From Zymoseptoria tritici IPO323 (Eukaryota > Ascomycota > Dothideomycetes > Mycosphaerellales > Mycosphaerellaceae), in contig NC_018216.1 of the NCBI RefSeq assembly GCF_000219625.1, positions 2,356,001-2,420,000 on the forward strand: 64,000 nucleotides of DNA, in the 5' to 3' direction. This document shows, piece after piece, positions 53,865-61,581 of this stretch; the stretch's first letter is position 1, and the number at the start of each line of letters is the position of its first letter. The position numbers and the translations under genes were made by a program. Below the pieces are notes generated by a model. That model saw only the letters and a list, made by a program, of their open reading frames with translations, had not been told where the DNA came from and did no database searches.

Positions 53865-54040
53865 GAGCAGTTGGTCCAGTGGTCATGATATCTCCTCTCT
53901 ATCCAACCGGCGGTTATGCGCCACGCCGAGACCGCCATTTCTAGGTGCACCTAGCACTCCCTAAAAGGAGTTGGGCGTGTTGAGAGGCAGCAACGTTGAG
54001 AGAAACGGAGAAGACATCAGTTCGATTCTGATACAGCTCA
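53865..54040 (+). tRNA. tRNA-like gene 1 (Glu-CTC-like) with about 110-nt insert in anticodon arm
   Basis: Acceptor stem GAGCAGT (53865-71) pairs with ACAGCTC (54033-39) with one mismatch; discriminator A. The A-box/D-arm is TGGTCCAGTGGTCA. Anticodon stem TCTCC (53891-95) pairs with GGAGA (54007-11). T-arm ATCAG-TTCGATT-CTGAT is perfect and contains the B-box. A T5 terminator follows at 54048. Read one base earlier, the loop gives U33 and anticodon CTC. A 111-nt insert separates the two halves; it contains hairpins (GGCGGT/ACCGCC; the palindrome CTAGGTGCACCTAG; ACTCC/GGAGT). The GAGAGA near its 3' end can pair with the TCTCT around the anticodon, as introns do in pre-tRNAs. Confidence 0.6.
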
Positions 54041-54549
54041 AATTATCTTTTTGATTTGGCGTTTGTTTTGCGTTCCTGTCAGTTCCTCGATCAGGTGGTG
54101 GAGTCGCTTTTTGCCGGGAGTTCGGGAGTTGGGTAGCATCATCGCGCTCATCAAACAGCAGCGGGCGATTAGAGAAGGTGAAAGTACGGGTCTTATCTTT
54201 CCGATGTCAGATCTCGGGTCGAATAAGCTCCTCCTTTGTGGCGGCTTGCTTCATTGAGTCTCAGTTGACTCCTCCGCTTTGCTCCCGCGGGTGATGGATG
54301 CAGGCTCCCAATTCAGTTCCGGGATCGATCGTAGTGTGTGACGAGGATTTTTGGGAAATGCCGGATCTGCACAAGATGAAGGTGAGACAACATCATTTCT
54401 TTTTTAGTCGTCTGATACCCAAATGGCCTGTAAGGTCCTCTGACGCCCACGTGAATGCTGAAGGTAGTCGTCGTAGCGGAATGACCAAGGATTCCTTTCC
54501 TTTGATGACAGTGATCCTCCATATGTTGGCAGGATTTCCCATTCCTATC

Positions 54550-54688
54550 GGACGATTGGTCGAGTGGCACGACGGCTCTTCTCCTTCCAAGATTGTGGTC
54601 GGCTGCGGAACCTGTAACAGAGATTTGATGTGCCAACTCATTCTAGTGAGGCACAGAGCAGACTTCCGTTCAACCCGGAAATCGTTCA
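54550..54688 (+). tRNA. tRNA-like gene 2 (Glu-CTC-like) with about 75-nt insert
   Basis: Acceptor GGACGAT pairs fully (one G-T) with ATCGTTC (54681-87); discriminator A. The D-arm has TGGTCGAGTGGCAC with GTC/GAC. Anticodon stem GCTCT (54575-79) pairs with AGAGC (54655-59). T-arm TTCCG-TTCAACC-CGGAA is perfect. U33 and anticodon CTC appear in the shifted register, as in gene 1. The insert is 75 nt. No run of four or more T follows closely, so termination is uncertain and this copy may be silent. Confidence 0.5.
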
Positions 54689-54808
54689 GCTACCTTTGCC
54701 ACGTTGCTCAAGGACAAATATTTGGGTTCCCCTGAAGCCGGCGATTTCTCGCTCGTTCGCGCTTCTTCATCTTTATGCAAATTCAATTCCAACGACAAAC
54801 AAAACTTA

Positions 54809-55008
54809 GGTCGATTGGTCGAGTGGTAAGACGGCTCTTCTCGGTCTAGGACAGCGATGGAACAGGAAGACAAGAGCAAGAAGGCTGCGAGGGGCAGCCT
54901 GAGCTCAAGTCGACCGTGTTGGGAGAGGGAGAGAAAGAGGGAAAGAGAGAGAGAAATCGTGTCCCGCGAGAAACAGAGCAAGCCAAGGTTCGAAACCTTG
55001 ATCGTCCA
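54809..55008 (+). tRNA. tRNA-like gene 3 (Glu-CTC-like) with about 136-nt insert
   Basis: Acceptor GGTCGAT against ATCGTCC (55001-07), one mismatch; discriminator A. A-box TGGTCGAGTGGTAA. Anticodon stem GCTCT (54834-38) pairs with AGAGC (54975-79). T-arm CAAGG-TTCGAAA-CCTTG is perfect. A T5 terminator follows at 55011. The 136-nt insert contains a strong hairpin, AGGCTGC/GCAGCCT nested in GAGC/GCTC, and a purine-rich GAGAGAGA run. Its 3' end CGAGAAAC can pair through CGAGA with TCTCG beside the anticodon stem. Confidence 0.6.
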
Positions 55009-55198
55009 TCTTTTTGCCTCCCTGCTGGTCGTGGTGGAGATACGATGCAACAAGGCAAAAGTTTTGCCTTGCCCACCTCCGCCTCGCCCCTATTTGCGAC
55101 CGGTCATTGAGAGTCAAGGGCGCCAGCTGCTCTCACTTCACCCCACAATAGCAAACCTTTATGTACTCGCGAGAAGCGCCATTGTCCATTCAAAATGC

Positions 55199-55351
55199 GG
55201 GTGATTGGTCTAGCGGTCAGGACAGCTTCGATCTATCCAAGGGAGGACTCAGGCTGTGGACGACAGAGCACCGAGTGCAGAGTCGAGGACGGTTGGGTGG
55301 ACCTTTGCGAGAAAATGGAGCAGGTCGCCGGTTCGAATCCGGCATCGCCCA
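55199..55351 (+). tRNA. tRNA-like gene 4 with about 87-nt insert, anticodon loop degenerate
   Basis: Acceptor GGGTGAT pairs with ATCGCCC (55344-50), one G-T; discriminator A. D-arm GTCT/GGAC with TGGTCTAGCGGTCA. Anticodon stem GCTTC (55225-29) pairs with GGAGC (55317-21), one G-T. T-arm GCCGG-TTCGAAT-CCGGC is perfect. A T4 terminator lies at 55354 with a longer T run after it. The loop lacks U33 in either register, so decoding is doubtful. The 87-nt insert folds well: outer GACTC/GAGTC, inner GCTGT/ACAG and GCAC/GTGC. Confidence 0.55.
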
Positions 55352-56500
55352 ACTTTTCTTCACTTTTTTGCACCTCGATCCGCTCTGCCATGCTCATTGT
55401 TGTTTTGCCTACGCGGCGCACACTGTTCGTTCGTTCCCGAGTGGAGTAATGAGGTCGAGTTCCAGATTACGGCCGAGAATGGCGAGAATCGCTGCGTCCG
55501 AATCTCCGAATTGCAGTCATGGAGCATACCAAATCCAATCATGTGTTCCTTGGAAGCAGGTAGTAGGTGACCGGAAAGCCTTTGATGTTCGGGAATCAAG
55601 ACCGGAAAACGAGGAGACACCAGGGACAGCGGACACGATTGTGACAGCATGTATGAGTCCATGCGATAGTGAGACCGCACCTGCAAGGCTTCAATCCTTC
55701 CTTACCTCAGCCTTGCGTCAACTCGGGAAGTCTTCAATCCAGGCTCTCGCAGCAAGCCAGCCAGCCATACCTCGCACAACCCATCTGCTCCTCCGCGCCG
55801 ATCACTTCGCTTCACATCGGACCATCCTCCTCGCCAGTCCACCAAACACTGAGGTGTAACATAGCTGATCGCCCGGCACATTAGCTTTGAATAATAGCAC
55901 CTCACACCACATCAATCTACATCGTCATTCCCGCATCCTCCGACTTCGGCCATCAGACGACTTCATCCTCCCAAATTTTTGAAGTTTGTACAGTAACACC
56001 TCGTGCCCGCGAGACATGTTCTGCAGTCTTCGTGGGAGCAGCTCCATCCCTCCGCGGAGACGTGGACGGAGAAGAAAATGAGACCGGCAAGGGCGGTGAG
56101 GAAGAAGAGACGGGAGTGCATTTTGGGAGGCCAAAGGTCCAATCCTCATTGTCTGGACTATGGCTGACTTGTACATTTTCAAACGCCGGCAGGTACGTCA
56201 GACCCGAAGGATATGGGCTCCTCCATGTCGATCATGTCAGTCCGTATTGCTTGCCCTAAGAATTTCGATTGCCCGTACGTGTAGTGGACGAGTCGCTGGA
56301 CTCATCACGAGAGGCACGTGATGCTTCTCGCCACTCGACCGTGGTATTCGACTTTGCGCCGACGCGATGTGGCACTCACTCCCGTAGGTGCAAGGAACAA
56401 GACCGTCTCAAGGCCAGACCCGCCTTGGTAAGCCCAGTATCGCGTCCTGACTTTCGGTGACATTCGCAGCGCCTTGCAACCTCAGTGGTGGAGACCTCGC
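55352..56500. other. Intergenic, about 1.1 kb
   Basis: Flank of the tRNA-like cluster and 3' flank of the next minus-strand gene. Short frames on both strands are unsupported, and no further tRNA-like structure was found. Confidence 0.45.
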
Positions 56501-57764
56501 CTAGAGCCCTCTCGACACACCAACACTACTCGCACTTTCGCCCACTCTCAAATCGTCCTCCGTCACGCCGACGACGCCTCTCCGACTGCTTGCAGTGGTG
56601 CTCTGACTCTCGCTCCTCTCTCGCGGTCCAGCGACACCTCCGATTCCACCGTCATTCGCTGCCCACGCTGCTACGCTCGCGCCCGTACCGTGAGGTGGCG
56701 GAGAAGTGATGCTCGGCACTCTCCCGATGCTATCCCTGTGCTCACCGGAGCCGACACTGCGGTCGCCTCGGTCTCGTGGCTCCCGGGCGTCTGCAGAATG
56801 ACTTGAGTCTCTCCTCCGTGTCTGCAAAGCCCGCTCCAAAGCACGCACTCGCTGGCGTAGAGCTTCATTCTCCGCCTTCACAATCTCCATCTCTGTTCTG
56901 TAGGCCGTGGTGTCCGCAAAGTTCTGCATGCCGGGTGCATTTGGTGAGAGTGCAGCTGGAGTTCCTGGCTGAGCCAGTGTGGAAGCCAGCGTGCCTTGAG
57001 AAGGATCACGAGAGATGGGCGGGCGTTGCTGAGAGTATTGAATGCGGGAGAAGTCCATGGATCGCCGTGCAGGTGTTGAGGTACCTGATCGACCAGTGAC
57101 AGACGGCTGGCGAGAGATTCCAGCTGATGCTGCACGGTCTGCTGAAGCTTGGGAGATGCCGCTTGTGGTTTGATGGGCATGACTGCTGCCTGCATGACCC
57201 TGTGTTGAGCTTACGCTGGTGGAGGGCGTGGGTATGATGTTGCTCCGTGCGCTGGCAGAGGAAGAGGATCGATCACGGCGGGATGGTGTTGGATGTGTGG
57301 CACCAGTCATCTGGTGAGTCGGATTGGGATCGGAGATATCAATGGGCAGGAGAGAGTTCGAGGCAGCCGTTGAGTTTGAGGAGATGGAGTGGTTGCTCGC
57401 TACGGAGGCAGATTGAGCTCGAAGAGCAGTGAGCTCACGCGTGAGTCTGTTGACCTGTGTATGAACGTCTTAGCTTGTATTTCTCTTGACCTCCTGCCGT
57501 GCTGCCTTGACCTACCACGGCTTCTTGCTCTTTCTCGCATTCCAGGTACAGCTCTGCTGCGGTAAGAGGGCGTGGATGGCGTAGAGGCACGTTTTGCTCG
57601 TTGCTAGAGATGGTCGGACTTCGCAGAGGGAGGGTCTGTGAAGCGGGCGTTGTCGGTGGTGGCATGTTGTGTGAGGGACGCCTGGAGACGCTTGAAGATA
57701 AAGGTTGCGTGTTGGGTTGCGATGGTCGGGAGGAGGTCGGCAGAGTGTTGATGTCGGGAGCCAT
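56501..57764 (-). CDS. Coiled-coil protein of unknown function
   Basis: Minus-strand gene with two exons (57764-57516, 57454-56501) giving 400 residues. Joining in phase 0 creates the helix ELYLECEKEQEAV-VNRLTRELTALRA, a short leucine-rich coiled coil. A second helical stretch is MEIVKAENEALRQRVRALER near residues 270-295. The rest is Ser/Thr/Pro/Gly-rich and likely disordered, including basic Ser clusters (SRRDRSSSSASARS). No catalytic or DNA-binding domain is clear; the spacing of basic residues before the helices does not match a bZIP. Probably a conserved fungal scaffold or regulatory protein. Confidence 0.7.
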
Positions 57765-59366
57765 GGCCTGGTGGAAGGTCAAGCAAGACTTATGTTCGTC
57801 CAACGACTTGGGTGAGTGAGTCGTGTTGTTGAAGAAAGTGCCCTGATTGAGAGGTTGAAGAGAGGACAATGGAAGCTGACGGACGGGACGGTAGACCTAA
57901 TGGTACCAGGTCAGGTACTTTGGAGCAAGCACGCGACGCTCCCACGATTGCCTGCAGTTCTATTCAGCGTACCCACCGTCGGAATACTTCACTGGCGCGG
58001 AATGCAGATCCCGTCCGCCGCATCCACGAGTTTCAAAACGGCGTCGTTGTTGTGATGCGCGAGTGCCGTCAGACGTGACTCTCACTGCTTTTGTTGGCAT
58101 GGCAAGCGGGGTGAAAGATACACCTTGACCCTGGCCTGCTGGGTGCATTCTTGATCGGATCGGCGCGCGTCTTCTCACCGGACCAGAATGAACATGAACG
58201 CCAACATGGACATGAACCTGACTGGCTTGAGACAGACGCACGTACTGTACGCAGGGGACAGTCGTTGGAATCGTGAGAGATGGGAGGAGGAGCAGCGATG
58301 GAGACGCCTTCGAAACCAGCATGCCCCGATGTGATGTGGTGAGATCAACAGACGTTCAGCGCGCTGCTGTCCATCTCCCCAGGCCCAAAAGCCGCCTCAC
58401 TCGACGGAGCGGAAGCTGCCCCTTGAAAGACTCCCTTGAACGCGTGGAACTCCCTCATCGGCCCAACTCGACAGGAATCAGTGCAGTGTCAGGAGACGCT
58501 CGAATGAGCTTACATATGCCTCACCTGGCCACCAGTGGACAATGGAAGACGAGGGTAGGGGATATCTGTGCACGACGGCACGTCCAAGGACGGATTGGTC
58601 CACCTCCTGATTCATCATGCCAGGAATATAAGGCCGAGTCGGAATGGATACCACTCCGGTCATCACGACGTGACCTGCGTACAGGAGTTTCTGTCCCTCG
58701 ACTACAACCCTGCAGAAGCTCTGGTTGAGCAAATGTTGGTACCTGCTCGAGCTTACATAGGCAGAACACGGCGATCAAGCAATGGAATGGCAAAAGAAGA
58801 CAATCGCAGCCCGCTTTCTAACTCGACATGATGCCTGCATCCGCTACATGCTTGCGACGCTACTTCCGGCGATGTGTGCATTCTATCCACTGTGTCTACA
58901 TTGGCACGGAAGTGTCAATAATACAACACCCTCACGGGCGGGCACTTACTGATTTCTCAAGTTGGATGTATCAGGAGATACATCCACTCGGGGAGCGTCC
59001 GGACGACACGAGAGCCTCTTCCCATGGGCTTCCATGCAATCTGAGGCCTGCGATCGTGAGATCATCGTGCGGAGCCCGTGTCAACTACCCTGACTGACGG
59101 CGCAAGCTTCATCGTAGAAGGAATTGCAAAAAAAAAGTCCTTGTCGGTACTCGTGTGCCTCACCTCAGCCTTCCTTCCGATGGACACCTGTAAGCTGTCG
59201 ACATGTGCGCCGCCAGGCATCGCGAGAGGGATAAGTATACCTCTCCTCTCCCACCCCTTCTGCTTCCCTTTATCAACATCGAACTTCAGATCCATTTCGA
59301 TACAACTTCCACTCACACTCCAACTTCGACTCCATTCACAAGACATCACCGATCTCATCCACAACG
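57765..59366. other. Intergenic, about 1.6 kb
   Basis: Divergent upstream regions of the coiled-coil gene (minus) and the small secreted gene (plus). No gene, RNA or repeat is supported. CT-rich and CA-rich runs (CCTCTCCTCTCCCACCCC at 59240; ACTTCCACTCACACTCC) mark the promoter and leader of the secreted gene. Confidence 0.45.
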
Positions 59367-59633
59367 ATGAAGCTCTCCATCCAGCTCGTCTACCTCGCGG
59401 CCACCTTCTTCGCCGGCCAAGCCCTCGCCGCGCCCGCCGCCGAAGCCGATGCCGATGCAGCCCGCGCCTACCCGAACTGCAACAGTAGGCATATCGTATC
59501 TCTCCCGGCTCGCGGCCAACCTTGCTAACGCTGCGATCCGTAGACGACTGCAATCTCAATCCAGAAATTCGGGAGCCCGAACTGCAACTGCAAGGGTTTC
59601 CACTGCAACGGGTACATGTGCGTGCGCAACTAG
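59367..59633 (+). CDS. Very small secreted cysteine-rich protein (72 aa)
   Basis: Two exons (59367-59495, 59544-59633) give 72 residues. The start MKLSIQLVYLAATFFAGQAL is a strong signal peptide, cleaved near Ala-Ala-Pro, followed by an Ala/Asp/Glu propeptide-like stretch and then NCNSRHI. Exon 2 encodes KFGSPNCNCKGFHCNGYMC and a short end, so the mature part carries five cysteines. The 48-bp intron has a CTAAC branch site. A second in-frame acceptor at 59564 would drop seven residues. The unspliced frame would end after 53 residues. No family is recognised; it resembles small apoplastic effector or defensin-like peptides in size only. The RIP-mutated region begins about 0.7 kb downstream. 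Confidence 0.65.
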
Positions 59634-60340
59634 ACTCCATCTCGTCTGGTCCAAGTCGCCACAGCCGCCGATCCTCTGATGGGCGAACGAATGGGACCGA
59701 ACGTGGGTCTCGACATCCGATGTTCTCGCGACGGACGGAGTGAGGCAAGGGAGCCGTCAAGGTGCTGTGCTGTTGCTATTGGTTTTGCTATTCTTCTGCT
59801 TGGAGGGATGGATGGATGAATGGATGAATGGACGCGGAGGAAAGTTTGCGTGAGAAGAAGAGGATGTGGCCGTCAACTGTTTGTTCTGAGCAATAGGCCA
59901 ATCAATGAAGCTCGCCCTCTCGCACGCTACTGTTCTCCAGACTTGCCATGCCGTTCATCAGACTCTTTCTCATCGCAGTATTCGCGAAGCGTGGTAACAG
60001 ACTCATTGAGTGTGACACCTCGTCAATCCAGCCCTCCAACCAAGAATCCATTTGATGACATGGCGTCAAGGCAGCGGCTACTGATTACACCTTTCATCAC
60101 TTCGACTTGCACACGTGATGGATCAGAACAGCATGAAGAATCGGAAACGACTGACGGGTCATTTGAGGCTCAGTATCGCACTGTAATGACGGTCGCTCTT
60201 TGATTCGAAACAATCCGCAATTCCACACCTCTCCCATCCATGCCCAGCCCTTCAACACACCAACTTCGTCGTCAACCTCCTTTCGCGCTCCACCATGACG
60301 GCATTCATTTCCTGTTCACTTGTCAGTCAACCATTCTGCT
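59634..60340. other. Intergenic, boundary to RIP-affected DNA
   Basis: About 700 bp of ordinary composition with short GATG-type repeats at about 59805-59830. The change to CpA-poor sequence occurs near 60340-60380. No gene is supported. Confidence 0.5.
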
Positions 60341-60774
60341 AGATAGATCGATCAGACGTGATCAAAAAAGCGGAAAAAGAATGATACTGATTATGAGGGC
60401 GAAGGCCCTCAAGCTATATAGACTAACTAAAACGAGCGAGTTATGTAATAATAACGAGCCCTTAAGTGAAACGGTGCCTAAGGCTTTAAGGGTTTAAGTA
60501 ACCCTAAGGGAGGTTTTTAGTATTTTTGAACATCCTCCCCTTTAGTAAATGCGTAACCTTAAGCGTTCGTAACAACCTTAAGTAAAGGCTTAGGTTATAT
60601 ATTAATACTCTTAAGTAGGTATGCGTAATCTCGAATAAACGAGCGTAATCTAGAAGGCCCGTAATTAATCGGAAGGTAAGGGTTTAAGTGCAATCGTCTA
60701 GCTAATTCTAGTAGGTAAATAATCTAATTTACGTACTATTATAAGCCTTAAGCTAGTAACTACTAGTACGTAGT
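60341..60774. repeat. RIP-mutated repeat DNA, left segment
   Basis: Composition changes sharply: TTAAG, CTTAAG and TA-rich words dominate, and CA and TG become rare while CG stays common. This is the signature of repeat-induced point mutation acting on CpA. The segment is probably the left flank or LTR of the retroelement to the right. It ends with ACTAGTACGTAGT, one copy of a 13-bp duplication. Confidence 0.75.
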
Positions 60775-61581
60775 GACGGCCGAACAGACTGCACCTTCAC
60801 GCGGTGGCCGTCGTAAGTACCTTCTTAGGAAGGGAAACTAAGACAGTCTGGAAGAAACCTCCTCGAAAAACCTCTCGAATCCGCCCGAAATCCTTCTCGA
60901 AATCCGCCTCGAAATACAAGCTACAACAGAACAACAGCACGATTCGAACGAATAGCTCTCTACGCTACGAACGAGAAGAAGAAGAAGAAGAAGAAGAGGC
61001 AGTCTACTCTGTCCTATACGCGCATCTCCTTAAAATCCGAACCGAACTGCACCTCTTTCTTCCTCGTAGAGATTCGGGTCCTCTACACGGCGGATAAGTG
61101 CACTTTAAAGAGCTAGAGTACGGTAGAACTACAACTCTGCGATTAACCTACGTTGTCGTAGATAGAACTGCTACTACGATACTACAAAGGCATATTAAGG
61201 ACAAGAGAAGACAGCGAGTTGGATAGCTGCTTGCGCATCTGCGTCGCTCCTATAATGCTTTTTGCACTACAATGCATTTCCTCTTTCTCTTTTGAATTCG
61301 CAGCGTGCGTGCGAAGCGGAAGGATCCGCTAAAAATTCTGCAAAAGCTTAGCGCGAAAATTCTGCAGCTCCGGCTACAACACTCGTTTAATTTCCTTTGT
61401 CTTACGTTTGTTTAAAGTCCTTTAGCATTGCCTTAGGCACGGGGTTTTCCCCTAAGGTTAAAGAATACCGAAAGAATTTGATTGTAAATAGATCTACTGC
61501 TTTGCCTTTAGGGCAAGGCCGTCCTACATAGTCTTCGACTCCAAAAGGACGTAAATGGAACAAACAAACAAAACAAACAAA
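60775..61581 (+). mobile_element. 807-bp nested insertion with A-rich tail and 13-bp target-site duplication
   Basis: The exact 13-mer ACTAGTACGTAGT flanks this segment at 60762-60774 and 61582-61594. The inserted DNA has normal CA and TG content (e.g. GAACAGACTGCACCTTCACG) unlike the RIP-mutated DNA on both sides, and ends in ACAAACAAACAAAACAAAC. A target-site duplication of this length plus an AAAC-type tail points to target-primed retrotransposition (LINE 5'-truncated copy or SINE-like). The longest frame (97 codons) has no recognisable domain. The insertion appears younger than the RIP event. Confidence 0.6.

Noticed and set aside
59062..59760. 232-codon minus-strand open frame opposite the 72-aa secreted gene
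   Set aside because: Arg/Gly-rich shadow of the plus-strand coding and leader sequence with no domain; the plus-strand reading has a signal peptide and intron signals.
60804..61097. 97-codon frame inside the nested insertion
   Set aside because: Low-complexity Glu run and no domain; too weak to call as a gene.
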